A stretch of DNA of 22,632 nucleotides from a virus. The DNA lies in the IMG/VR virus record IMGVR_UViG_3300042261_000310, positions 1 to 22,632 of that record. One strand, given 5' to 3'. A program made the position numbers and the translations under genes. The notes under the pieces are model-generated. The model did not search any database and was not told where the DNA came from. It saw only the letters and a program-made list of their open reading frames with translations. Shown here one piece after another: positions 6,813 to 14,405 of the stretch. The stretch's first letter is position 1. Each line of letters starts with the position of its first letter.

Positions 6813-8447
6813 CTAAAATTTACTTAGTTCACTTTGAAAGTCATTTGATGAATTGTTGCCAAAAAAAGACTTCATAAAGGTGGAGGCGATTTGTTCATCT
6901 TCGGATTGTTCTGTTTTATCATTATTAATATTAGTGATTGGCTTCTGTGTGCTACCCAAGATTCCGTCTTTTTTTAAATAGAATATATGATCTTCCCAGA
7001 ACTTTGAACGAAGAGCATATGAAACCCAATATGTTGAAGAAACGGTATCGTCAAAATAGTTGTTTCCGCTTCTAGCCTTAAAGACCCCTGGACGGACTTC
7101 TTCAAAGTAACCCAACTCAGCAACTTCGGCATTGGAGTTAATGATTAATAAATTGTTCTCTAAATCTTCCTTCATATAGGTACAAGCTAGAGGCTTTGTT
7201 TTAACATTAGCATTAACCCCATATTCTTGCTTTTCATAATCAAAATAGGTATTTTCATATTCATGTTCTTGGAATAAGGCATCTGCAACAACGGCACCTA
7301 TTTGATTGTTTTCAATAACTACAACGGGGTTATACCATTGTTTAGTTAGCCAAACTAGTTTTAAAACGAAATCAAACAGAGGAATATCATTCTTTCTAAA
7401 CATAGCAACTTGTTCGTATTTCCCGTTGATATGCCAATCTGTCACATCAAAGATGTTTGCAACAGAGAAGTCCGAGTTTGCACCTTTAGCTACATCACCA
7501 CCTATCATATATAGTCTATTTCTTTGTGGTCGCTTCCAGATATGGTATCCTGGTTCTGGTTTTAGAATAGGATCAATACCTCGCATATTCATTAACTTAT
7601 CACCCTCAATGAGAGTATGCGAAGAACCAGTAAAGTTTAAATCATATTCTTGAGCAAACTTTATCTTACCACCATCACCAAAGGCCGAAATAATGTTTTG
7701 CTTCCACTCTTCGCTTCTTCCAGGCACAGCATTCCAACCAGCCTTGTGTGGAACGAAACTATTTCCTTCAAGGTCTAATGTTGCTTTCCTCCATAAGTCA
7801 TAGTAAAGGCCAGCGGCACCGTTTGGTGTAGAAACGATAATAACTCTACCAGAATCACCACCAATGGTTGGGAGGATAGCGGTCCAGAATTCGTCTGCGA
7901 TATTTGCAGGCAAGTGAGCGAACTCATCCACATAAAGTAAGTTAATAGATTGACCACGAATAGCATCTTTTGAAGTAGCAGCAGCAAGAATCTTGGAACC
8001 ATTATCAAACTCAATATTAAGTTCGTTCCATTCTTTCTGTCCTGGTTTTAACCAATCTGGCATTTCATAATATGCATTCTTAATATCATCCATCAATTCA
8101 GTGGCAGCCCTTTGTTTGTTAGCAAGAACAGCAACAGTATAATCTTTTGTGAAAAAAGTAATCCAAAGAATGAACATACATGAAATGGTTGACTTACCAA
8201 CCTGACGAGCAGCACAAAGGATATTATGACGATTCTTAACAAATGACTTAACTATATTCTTCTGAAAGTCGTAAAGTTGCATCAATTGCTTGCCCTTACT
8301 ATTATGAGTTGATACTATGTGGTAGTATTTCTCAGCGAAATAGATAGGGTCTTGAGAGCATTTAATATACTCTTGAAGCATCTCTGGGGTGTATTCAATT
8401 TTCGTATCGGGTCTTTTAGTACCCTTTTGAGTAAAATTAATAGGCAT
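6813..8447 (-). CDS. gp17: Large terminase subunit gp17 (packaging ATPase-nuclease)
   Basis: 544 aa (T4 gp17 is 610). The ATPase domain has AARQVGKST with K85 as Walker A, LLYVDE with D174 and E175 as Walker B and catalytic Glu, and STPNG (206-210) as the coupling motif. The C-terminal nuclease domain shows the RNase H-fold acidic residues D318 in GGDVAKG, E379 in VVVIEN and D466/D467 in NNYFDDT, corresponding to the T4 Asp/Glu/Asp set. It docks on the portal, pumps DNA into the prohead and cuts the concatemer. Start and stop codons overlap with gp16 (TAATG) and no good SD is visible, so translation is probably coupled to gp16. The last ~45 residues are polar and probably disordered. Confidence 0.97.
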   Translation of the reverse strand: MPINFTQKGTKRPDTKIEYTPEMLQEYIKCSQDPIYFAEKYYHIVSTHNSKGKQLMQLYDFQKNIVKSFVKNRHNILCAARQVGKSTISCMFILWITFFTKDYTVAVLANKQRAATELMDDIKNAYYEMPDWLKPGQKEWNELNIEFDNGSKILAAATSKDAIRGQSINLLYVDEFAHLPANIADEFWTAILPTIGGDSGRVIIVSTPNGAAGLYYDLWRKATLDLEGNSFVPHKAGWNAVPGRSEEWKQNIISAFGDGGKIKFAQEYDLNFTGSSHTLIEGDKLMNMRGIDPILKPEPGYHIWKRPQRNRLYMIGGDVAKGANSDFSVANIFDVTDWHINGKYEQVAMFRKNDIPLFDFVLKLVWLTKQWYNPVVVIENNQIGAVVADALFQEHEYENTYFDYEKQEYGVNANVKTKPLACTYMKEDLENNLLIINSNAEVAELGYFEEVRPGVFKARSGNNYFDDTVSSTYWVSYALRSKFWEDHIFYLKKDGILGSTQKPITNINNDKTEQSEDEQIASTFMKSFFGNNSSNDFQSELSKF

Positions 8448-8974
8448 TAGACTTTATCCGCATCAATTGTCTTGGTCTTGTCGCCTTGAACCTTCTTCAT
8501 CATCTCAAGAATTTCCCCAGGTGTCCCGAAGAAGTTATTATTTTGAGTTAATTTAGCTTGACCGCCACTATTGGCATTTACAAGTGCCTTTTTAATCTCA
8601 TTACCCTCTCTAGCAATAAGATTCTTCTCCTTCTTTACCTCTACCTCTTGAAGTTCCTTAGCAGCAGTTGTAACGGCATTTAAAGCCGCTGCAAGGCATT
8701 CAACGGCTCTACCCTCTGCATGGGCTTCAACTTCGGTTTGGAGAGTTCTACTGGTCTGTAAACCTATCTCCATAACCTCTCTTAAAGCTTGTTTAACATA
8801 ATCCTCATCCCCAGACTTCCTTCTAGCTTCAATCTGGTCCTTCATTTTTTGAATATTTTCAAGTTTCTCTTTAAACTTCTCTTCGTCAACAGAAGGTTTA
8901 TCATCTTTATTAAGGCTACTTAATTCGTCTTTAATATCAAGGACATTTTTAAGGCTGTCATCAACTTCGGTCAT
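8447..8974 (-). CDS. gp16: Small terminase subunit gp16
   Basis: 175 aa (T4 gp16 is 164). It lies directly upstream of gp17 with a TAATG overlap, as terminase pairs usually do. The central part (about residues 35-125) is almost entirely helical and charged, fitting the antiparallel coiled coil by which T4 gp16 assembles into rings. The C-terminal QNNNFFGTPGEILEMM resembles the short conserved tail motif of T4-like small terminases. The protein regulates gp17 ATPase and nuclease and selects phage DNA. The start has a strong GGAGG six bases before ATG at 8974. Identification rests mainly on position, size and helical character. Confidence 0.85.
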   Translation of the reverse strand: MTEVDDSLKNVLDIKDELSSLNKDDKPSVDEEKFKEKLENIQKMKDQIEARRKSGDEDYVKQALREVMEIGLQTSRTLQTEVEAHAEGRAVECLAAALNAVTTAAKELQEVEVKKEKNLIAREGNEIKKALVNANSGGQAKLTQNNNFFGTPGEILEMMKKVQGDKTKTIDADKV

Positions 8975-8975
8975 A

Positions 8976-10313
8976 TTATGCCTCCACTATGTTCCATACT
9001 AACTTATATCCATCAATACTAGGTGGGGATGATAGTTTAACAACGAAATTACCGTTATTAATACTTACGATACCATCAACGAGAATGTTTACTTCCTCTG
9101 TTGTATTATAAATCTCAACCATTGGAATAGAGGTTGAAAGAATTCTTGAATCTACGATTGTTATTGTGTCTGAGCCAATTGGGATATCAAATACAAGATC
9201 ACCAATAACCTCAACTTTCCAAACAACTTTATAGTCTGGGGAAGTTGGGACAGCAGATAATTGAATTACACAAGATCCATCAGCGACACTTAAGACACTT
9301 GAGGTTAATGGTGGGAAACCACTTGGTGTCACTACATATGAACTAATGATAGAGGATGCTCTAATCTTACTATCAACAACAGTAATAGTATCAGTTGTCG
9401 TTAAGTTACTTGGGGTTGTATTAGTGATTCCGAATAAGTCCGCTTCACCAAGATTTGGATCTCTTCTAACCATAGCGTCTATAAGGGGTCTTGGAAGATG
9501 ATTAGGTGGTATTGTGTTTGGTTGGGTAGGTAATCCAGAAACCTCATCATAATACTGCCCCATATAAATTTCATCTTCTGCTTTGAATTCCTTTATAAAG
9601 CTCCTTAAAGATTCTTCAATGTCAACAAAGCAAGCTCCTCCAGAAACAGATGAATCTATTACGAGAGTTTCACCTTGTGCTTTATCAAATGGAAGAGGTT
9701 GACCAATGTTAAGGTACATTCTTTGAATTGGTCTTGAAATTGGATTCTCTGGTTTATAAAAATTCATTTCCATATTGAAAGCTATGGTTGCTTGCAAGAC
9801 TCTTCGATCTGGTTGATTTAACTCATAGACGAAATTAAGATTTTCAGATTCTTTAGTTACTTTACATTTTCTTTCAGAACCGATTCCTTTTTCATAGAGG
9901 GAAACATATGCTTCTGGATGAAAAAATGGAAGGATATTTTCTAATAGTTGTGCCAAGTCATCCATATACTTAGCCCATAAAGTGACTTCAAAATTTAATT
10001 TATAAGGGACCGTTTGAATATCTGTGTGGACATATTTCTCATCGCAACCATCTTCGTCTTTATCAGCATATTCAACATAAAGTCTTCTCTTATCTCTTTG
10101 ACCCTTCATTCTTTCGGTATCAAGAGATATTCCATTCCAAACAATTGAAATTGATGGAAGGTAATTTTCGTAAACGATACCTTGTTGATTTGGGTTTTGA
10201 TCCCAATTTCCATTCGTTAAGGCGGAAACTACCTTCTCTTTTGGGGTAAGATAAACAGGTACTTGCTTACTGCGGACAGCTTTGCCTTCGGCATCATAGA
10301 CATAAACATGCAT
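8976..10313 (-). CDS. gp15: Tail terminator / sheath stabiliser gp15 with extended C-terminus
   Basis: 445 aa; T4 gp15 is 272 aa. Residues about 50-215 match T4 gp15: PSISIVWNGISLD, then VPYKLNFEVTLWAKYMDDLAQLLENILPFFHPEAY, then RRVLQATIAFNMEMNFYKP. In T4 this ring caps the tail tube and sheath and joins the tail to the neck. The additional ~140 residues hold two similar beta-rich units (about 307-370 and 381-445), each beginning (T/S)DTIT(V/I)VDS and ending YK(V/L)VW. It is followed by gp16 with a 1-nt gap. The ATG at 10313 lacks a clear SD and has a leader of about 95 nt from the nearest late promoter. Confidence 0.88.
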   Translation of the reverse strand: MHVYVYDAEGKAVRSKQVPVYLTPKEKVVSALTNGNWDQNPNQQGIVYENYLPSISIVWNGISLDTERMKGQRDKRRLYVEYADKDEDGCDEKYVHTDIQTVPYKLNFEVTLWAKYMDDLAQLLENILPFFHPEAYVSLYEKGIGSERKCKVTKESENLNFVYELNQPDRRVLQATIAFNMEMNFYKPENPISRPIQRMYLNIGQPLPFDKAQGETLVIDSSVSGGACFVDIEESLRSFIKEFKAEDEIYMGQYYDEVSGLPTQPNTIPPNHLPRPLIDAMVRRDPNLGEADLFGITNTTPSNLTTTDTITVVDSKIRASSIISSYVVTPSGFPPLTSSVLSVADGSCVIQLSAVPTSPDYKVVWKVEVIGDLVFDIPIGSDTITIVDSRILSTSIPMVEIYNTTEEVNILVDGIVSINNGNFVVKLSSPPSIDGYKLVWNIVEA

Positions 10314-10341
10314 ATCATTGAAGATATCACTAAATGCGGCT

Positions 10342-10355
10342 ATATGGTGCCATAT
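10342..10355. repeat. Short inverted repeat ATATGG-TG-CCATAT in the gp15 leader
   Basis: Two 6-bp arms separated by two bases lie about 30 bp before the gp15 start. It could be an operator-like site or a small RNA hairpin; no function can be assigned from sequence alone. Confidence 0.4.
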
Positions 10356-10389
10356 GCATTTATTATAATAGTAGTTTTTTATGGGACAC

Positions 10390-10432
10390 CTCTTTGTTAT
10401 TGTAGGATACCCCTATTTATAATAACAAAGAG
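10390..10432. repeat. 12-bp perfect inverted repeat around the gp15 late promoter
   Basis: CTCTTTGTTATT (10390-10401) and AATAACAAAGAG (10421-10432) are perfectly complementary, with 19 bases between them. The late octamer at 10421-10414 lies in the spacer and touches one arm. RNA reading through from upstream would contain both arms; RNA starting at the promoter would contain only one. Confidence 0.85.
10414..10421 (-). promoter_or_regulatory. Late promoter for gp15-gp16-gp17
   Basis: Perfect minus-strand TATAAATA in the 128-bp gap upstream of gp15. The expected start is near 10408, giving an unusually long leader of about 95 nt for this window. Confidence 0.7.
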
Positions 10433-10441
10433 ATAAGTTGC

Positions 10442-10639
10442 TTATAGGTTCTTAAGAACCTGTAGGAACATGGATTTCTCACGAAGCATAGTCTCGTAAA
10501 TAACCTTGGATTTATCATCATCCACTTCAAGGTCGTTAAGAATGTCTGTGCAAAATTCAATCTCTTTTTCGTAAGAAACTATAAGGGACTTGATTTTATG
10601 TGGTAATGCTAATTTTGATAGTTCATCAATATCAGTCAT
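10442..10639 (-). CDS. Small hypothetical protein (65 aa)
   Basis: 65 aa, acidic and helical (MTDIDELSKLALPHKIKSL...), with no membrane segment or metal motif. It is likely real because a very good ribosome site, AAGGAGGA, stands 5-6 bases before the ATG at 10639, and because it fills a gap between two structural genes with little spare DNA. I do not recognise it. It sits between the DUF5661-like gene and gp15, so a small morphogenesis or regulatory role is possible. Confidence 0.75.
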   Translation of the reverse strand: MTDIDELSKLALPHKIKSLIVSYEKEIEFCTDILNDLEVDDDKSKVIYETMLREKSMFLQVLKNL

Positions 10640-10682
10640 AAATCCTCCTTATGCGAAGATTATAACATATATTTTTGGTTTG

Positions 10683-11375
10683 TCAAATAAATTTTTCTTT
10701 AGATTTATTGTAAGCATCTACAACGAAACTATTTAAGTAATTGATGTCCTCTGGAGTAATAGTCTTTAAGTTTACTTTTCTCCCATTACTTTTAAACTTC
10801 TTTGTAAATTGAACGAGAAATTGGGTTGCTGGGTTAGAAGGATCTTGACTGAAATCAGTTAATCCCTTTATGAAATTTTCTGCACTTGTGATTTGATAGA
10901 GTGGTTGTTTCTCGTCTGAATAATATTCTCCACTAAATAAATCAATAAGATATTTTTTAAATTCTTCTTCGGTTGCCCACTTCTCCATTTGAAGATCAAG
11001 TATTTTTCCATCCTTATCTGGAAGATTATCAAAATATGGCATCTCATTAATAATAGACTCATCAATACCAGCAGCATCTAAAGCATCATAATAGTCTGGA
11101 CGCTCCGAAACATGGTCCTTTGCAATCTCTTTTTGCTCATCTGGATCATCTGTATGTTCAGCCTCTACATCCTTGCCTTTCTCTATTTGAGCAGTAATAT
11201 CACTTAAAGAAACTTTATGTTTCTTAGCAAGGTCTTCTGGTGTCTTATTATCTGATAAACCACCTTTAAGTTTCTCTTCTTCTCTGCATGCTTCTTTTGG
11301 TAACGGAAGAATCTTAGGGAATCCTACTGATTCCTTAAAGAGACTTTTAAGTTTATTTCTAATGAGTTTCCTCAT
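10683..11375 (-). CDS. DUF5661-like phage protein
   Basis: 230 aa from the ATG at 11375, which forms TAATG with the gp14 stop and has GGGGAG 7 bases upstream; a TTG at 11390 in the same frame would only add MGRLV-like residues and has no SD. The N-terminus is basic (MRKLIRNKLKSLFKES). Residues about 40-100 contain KTPEDLAKKHKVS, then GKDVEAEHTDDPDEQKEIA, DHVSERPDYYDAL, resembling the EHT(D)-DHLxExPDYY pattern of the DUF5661 family found in phages. The rest is helical and acidic without recognised motifs. Function is unknown. Coupling to the neck gene gp14 suggests a virion or assembly role. Confidence 0.78.
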   Translation of the reverse strand: MRKLIRNKLKSLFKESVGFPKILPLPKEACREEEKLKGGLSDNKTPEDLAKKHKVSLSDITAQIEKGKDVEAEHTDDPDEQKEIAKDHVSERPDYYDALDAAGIDESIINEMPYFDNLPDKDGKILDLQMEKWATEEEFKKYLIDLFSGEYYSDEKQPLYQITSAENFIKGLTDFSQDPSNPATQFLVQFTKKFKSNGRKVNLKTITPEDINYLNSFVVDAYNKSKEKFI

Positions 11376-12151
11376 TACCAATCTCCCCAATAAGTTCTAT
11401 CCCTCTTGAGAACAATACCGCCAGATCGAATTCCAGTTAACGTATCAACTTTTCCTTCGGTAATTTCTCTGATAGCGGCATTATCAGCCACTTTTCCACC
11501 ACCGCCATTCACATCATCTTCCATATTAAGGGTTTTTGGTTTTGGGACATTATACTTGTCTCTAACTCTTCCAGATCCGTCAGGAACTAGTGCATCTGCG
11601 GGTGCGCCAGGAACTAAATTACCTTGAGCATCTGTAACCCCATACTGTTCTCCAGAAATTTCTCTGTTCTTACATGTTAAAACATAAACATTCTTTTGAC
11701 CGAATATATTACCTTCTAGTCCTAATGTCATCCAATCAACATGGATAACCTCATAACCAAGGTTACTTACATGTGGAAGATAAAAATTATCTGAAGGCAA
11801 GGGATCTCTTGCTACTAATTTTCTAAAAGTTGGCAAGTGTATATATATTTGGAACTCAACTTGAGTAATTTCACCGAACCCGTTGTAAACAAGATTTTCT
11901 TCAAATGCTCCATCTTTAACAATAGTAGTTAATTGACGTTTATACATATATCGTTTAGTCGTGTCTTCGCCAAATATTCTATCTTTGTTGTAATTAACAT
12001 CAACGGGATAGAAATCGATTGGGATGCCACTTATGGCAAATACTTCTGCCATTGCATTATCATACATTTGTGTTTCATTGTATTGACCCCAAGGACCAGT
12101 AAATTGCTTAAAGTATTTCTTTTTAGATAGGGGATTATTTAAACCAGTCAT
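11375..12151 (-). CDS. gp14: Neck protein gp14
   Basis: 258 aa, almost the same as T4 gp14 (256). The start MTGLNNPLSKKKYFKQF, followed by NETQMYDNAMAEVFAISGIPIDFYPVDVNYNKDRIFGED, resembles the T4-type neck family, in which gp14 with gp13 seals the DNA-filled head and forms the platform for tail joining. The middle region (VEFQIYIHLPTF, YEVIHVDWMTLGLEGNIFGQKNVYVLTCK) is beta-rich. It directly follows gp13 as in T4, with AAGGG and a short spacer before ATG. The C-terminus ends at GDW, and the stop overlaps the next gene. Confidence 0.9.
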   Translation of the reverse strand: MTGLNNPLSKKKYFKQFTGPWGQYNETQMYDNAMAEVFAISGIPIDFYPVDVNYNKDRIFGEDTTKRYMYKRQLTTIVKDGAFEENLVYNGFGEITQVEFQIYIHLPTFRKLVARDPLPSDNFYLPHVSNLGYEVIHVDWMTLGLEGNIFGQKNVYVLTCKNREISGEQYGVTDAQGNLVPGAPADALVPDGSGRVRDKYNVPKPKTLNMEDDVNGGGGKVADNAAIREITEGKVDTLTGIRSGGIVLKRDRTYWGDW

Positions 12152-12166
12152 TTTTTCCCTTAATTT

Positions 12167-13126
12167 TTATCCTACGAAGAATCCTTGTGGTTCTCCGTAT
12201 TTGTTATCAGCAATCTCTTGTTCAAGTTTCTCAATTTCCTCTTTACCTTCGTTATAATAAAATTCTCCGTTTATAGTAACCCCACCTGGGAACTGCATTC
12301 CCTCGTATTTTTTAGTATTCATCCCGATTACTCTCTTACAAAGAGCCATAGCATATCTTCTAATCCAAATTTGGTCGTATAAATCTGCATCAGCGACTCT
12401 TGCCCAAACTGGTAAAAGAATCATCCCATAACAATTTGGTCTTGGAGTAATTCTTACTTTTCTTTGAGCCTCAAGGAACTGTGTTTGAACCTTAATGGTG
12501 TATCTCTGTCTCATCATTTCCATATACTGCATGCTTAATTCATATGTAATTAAATCAACACCGCCACCACCACTTCTTGAACCACCACGAGAACCATATG
12601 AATTGAATCCAGAAAAATCAGACCAAGCTGTGCCTGGGAAAAATAAACCAGCAGCAATAGCAGAACTACCAACGCCAGCTATTGTTGGGGAATTGAATGT
12701 CTCTGCGGAAGCAAAAGCAAAGTTGAGCATTGGATCATTTGGGGCATAACCGCCACCAGCAGTAACCCAATTGCCTTGAATAGTTGGTGTCATATTACCC
12801 ATATCAAGGGGGGTATTAGCAACGGCAACAACATTGCGAGGTAATTGATACTCTGCTTTAAATATAAATTCAGCAACACCGTGGGCACTTGCAGTAACCA
12901 TTTCAGAAGTAGTAGGCATTGAAGCGAATTCATTCAAACGTTGAGTTTGAATAATTGCCATATATTGCTCTTCGTTACCATGGGCACCAGCATGTTCAGT
13001 GAAGTATTCAATTGCTTCATCAATACAATCGTCCATCTGTGAAACATCAAGAATGACATCAACTACTGGTTCACCAAGTTGTCTACGAATCCAATTACTT
13101 AGGTCTGATTTTGTTCTTATTCTCAT
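12167..13126 (-). CDS. gp13: Neck protein gp13
   Basis: 319 aa (T4 gp13 is 309). The N-terminus (TKSDLSNWIRRQLGEPVVDVILDVSQMDDCIDEAIEYFTEH) follows the T4 gp13 pattern of a (K)xWxxRQLGxP opening and a helix with DC(V/I)xxA(L/I)E. The C-terminal half has LEAQRKVRITPRP, an RYAMALCKRVIGMNTKKYEGMQFPGG stretch and NGEFYYNEG. T4 gp13 binds the portal and gp14 at the head vertex. A Gly/Ser-rich insertion (GSRGGSRSGGGG, about residue 180) looks like a flexible loop. The start overlaps the upstream stop (TAATG) and has AAGGA in the preceding gene. Confidence 0.9.
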   Translation of the reverse strand: MRIRTKSDLSNWIRRQLGEPVVDVILDVSQMDDCIDEAIEYFTEHAGAHGNEEQYMAIIQTQRLNEFASMPTTSEMVTASAHGVAEFIFKAEYQLPRNVVAVANTPLDMGNMTPTIQGNWVTAGGGYAPNDPMLNFAFASAETFNSPTIAGVGSSAIAAGLFFPGTAWSDFSGFNSYGSRGGSRSGGGGVDLITYELSMQYMEMMRQRYTIKVQTQFLEAQRKVRITPRPNCYGMILLPVWARVADADLYDQIWIRRYAMALCKRVIGMNTKKYEGMQFPGGVTINGEFYYNEGKEEIEKLEQEIADNKYGEPQGFFVG

Positions 13127-13659
13127 TAGAGTTCCTTAATTATCTTCTTTAAAAATTTGAGAAGTTCCCATTTATCACTTGAGATATGCTTGTATTCAAT
13201 GTTGGCATCTTCAAGGAACTTTATAATATCTTCTTTCTTTAAAGCAAACCATTGCTTATTATCAAACGACTTAAGAGTATTTATGGTTTCTTTTGCAAAC
13301 CCAACTGGTTTATTCTTATCTTCAACAAACACAGCGGGTTTTGTGACCTGTGGAGTTATTTCTTGTACGACAACTGGTTGATTTTTTAATTCTTGTTGAA
13401 CAATCTCTTGAACTTGAACTGTCATTTCATCTAAATTATGTTCGATTATTGGTTTAGGTCTATTAATTACTAGATTTGATTTGTTAGCACCAATGTTGTC
13501 TGTTTGTTCATATAATTTTAAAAAAGCAAATCCAGATACACCCATCATTTCCTTATTATCAGCAACTACCAATTGACCTTGATGAACAACTACAGATTTC
13601 CCACCTAAATTTAATCGGATAGGATCTGAACGAATTCTTTTATAAACACATAGTGCCAT
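13126..13659 (-). CDS. Hypothetical protein with possible HeH/LEM-like C-terminus (177 aa)
   Basis: 177 aa. The first ~55 residues look beta-rich (IRLNLGGKSVVVHQGQLVVAD). The middle is Gln/Val/Pro-rich and probably extended. The last ~40 residues (LKKEDIIKFLEDANIEY, then KWELLKFLKKIIKEL) resemble two helices joined by an extended turn, the pattern of HeH/LEM or SAP-like DNA-binding modules; this is pattern reading only. It has a late promoter octamer immediately upstream, an AGAGAG-type SD, and couples to gp13 by TAATG. A neck or head-vertex role is plausible but unproven. Confidence 0.75.
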   Translation of the reverse strand: MALCVYKRIRSDPIRLNLGGKSVVVHQGQLVVADNKEMMGVSGFAFLKLYEQTDNIGANKSNLVINRPKPIIEHNLDEMTVQVQEIVQQELKNQPVVVQEITPQVTKPAVFVEDKNKPVGFAKETINTLKSFDNKQWFALKKEDIIKFLEDANIEYKHISSDKWELLKFLKKIIKEL

Positions 13660-13674
13660 AATAAGCTCTCTTTC

Positions 13675-13682
13675 TATTTATA
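13675..13682 (-). promoter_or_regulatory. Late promoter for the 177-aa gene, gp13 and gp14
   Basis: Perfect TATAAATA read leftwards, 16 bases before the ATG at 13659 and just past the preceding stop. The predicted start near 13669 leaves a very short leader that still contains AGAGAG. Confidence 0.7.
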
Positions 13683-13685
13683 TTT

Positions 13686-13946
13686 TTAAAGTTCGGCGCG
13701 TTCTTTTCTTAATTCAGTTAACTTCTTTTTATAGAAGTCATATTCCTTTTCTAAATCCTCAAGAAGTGTCTTTGTTGCCTCATAAGGTGATGTATTAATC
13801 TCACCAGTTTTTACAAAGGTTACTTGGCGTTCTCTTGCTGCAACTATACCGTTATCAATTTCATCAAGCATCTCTTCCATATTCTTTATGGAAGCGTTGA
13901 GAAGTTCTCTTTCGTTATTTGGATTCACTTGGTCCATATCTACCAT
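13686..13946 (-). CDS. Hypothetical coiled-coil protein (86 aa)
   Basis: 86 aa from ATG 13946, chosen because AAGGAG lies 7 bases upstream; an earlier in-frame start at 13982 would overlap the previous gene by 35 bases and has no SD. The protein (MVDMDQVNPNNERELLNASI...) is almost wholly helical and rich in Glu and Lys, with a long heptad-like stretch from KTLLEDLEKEYDFYKKKLTEL. No family is recognised. It begins one base after the previous stop, so the two small genes form a unit. Confidence 0.75.
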   Translation of the reverse strand: MVDMDQVNPNNERELLNASIKNMEEMLDEIDNGIVAARERQVTFVKTGEINTSPYEATKTLLEDLEKEYDFYKKKLTELRKERAEL

Positions 13947-13947
13947 A

Positions 13948-14304
13948 TTATTTCTCCTTGTTTTTCTTGGATTTTTTCTCAACTTTTGGTAATGCTACCC
14001 CACGAGTTTGCATTTCTTGTACCACATATCCATAAACAAACTGCAAAGCAGTATCGTTTGGAAGTTCCCAAAAGTCTCTTTGGGTTATTAACTGACTAAC
14101 CATTTCAAACAAGTCTTTAAATTCTTCATCAGTCGTAACTTCGGTTATTTTCTTTCTCTTTTCCAATTCTTTTTTAACTTCTGTTTTAAGTTCGTTCTCT
14201 GATTTAAGTTGATTTCTATGAACAATTACTGCTGGTTCAGCATCAATTATTACTTGTTTTTTACTAACGGGCGGTGTGTCTAATTGTTTAATAATATGTG
14301 GCAT
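13948..14304 (-). CDS. Hypothetical protein (118 aa) downstream of gp23
   Basis: 118 aa, basic C-terminus (KVEKKSKKNKEK). The middle has a helix-rich segment FKDLFEMVSQLITQRDFW followed by PNDTALQFVYGYVVQEM. The start is well supported by AAGGAGCTTTTATG, the same leader as gp18 and the gp26-type gene. It follows the capsid terminator and has a near-consensus late octamer (TATAAATC, 14348-14341). In other T4-like phages gp3 or similar tail genes can follow gp23, but I see no clear similarity. Confidence 0.72.
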   Translation of the reverse strand: MPHIIKQLDTPPVSKKQVIIDAEPAVIVHRNQLKSENELKTEVKKELEKRKKITEVTTDEEFKDLFEMVSQLITQRDFWELPNDTALQFVYGYVVQEMQTRGVALPKVEKKSKKNKEK

Positions 14305-14340
14305 AAAAGCTCCTTAAGAGTATTATATCAGAATAAAAAG

Positions 14341-14348
14341 GATTTATA
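14341..14348 (-). promoter_or_regulatory. Near-consensus late promoter (TATAAATC)
   Basis: Seven of eight bases match TATAAATA, read leftwards. It sits between the gp23 terminator and the 118-aa gene, where a new transcript would be needed after termination. Confidence 0.45.
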
Positions 14349-14352
14349 AAAC

Positions 14353-14385
14353 AAAAGACCCCCGCCAAAGGCGAGGGTCTTTTTT
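14353..14385 (-). terminator. Strong intrinsic terminator after gp23
   Basis: A GC-rich stem (AAAAGACCC-CGCC paired with GGCG-GGGTCTTTT around an AAA loop, with one C/A mismatch) lies 21 bp after the gp23 stop. Leftward RNA ends the stem with TCTTTTGTTTTA. The structure has T-runs on both strands and could act in both directions. Confidence 0.88.
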
Positions 14386-14405
14386 AGCTATCTTCTAATC
14401 AGAGA

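Noticed and set aside
11376-11390. TTG start at 11390 for the DUF5661-like gene
   Set aside because: ATG 11375 has GGGGAG at good spacing and the TAATG overlap; the TTG has no SD and lies inside gp14.
12367-12384. Plus-strand TATAAATC near 12376
   Set aside because: It lies inside gp13, matches only 7 of 8 bases and has no rightward gene after it.
13947-13982. Upstream start at 13982 for the 86-aa gene
   Set aside because: It would overlap the previous gene by 35 bases without an SD, while ATG 13946 has AAGGAG.
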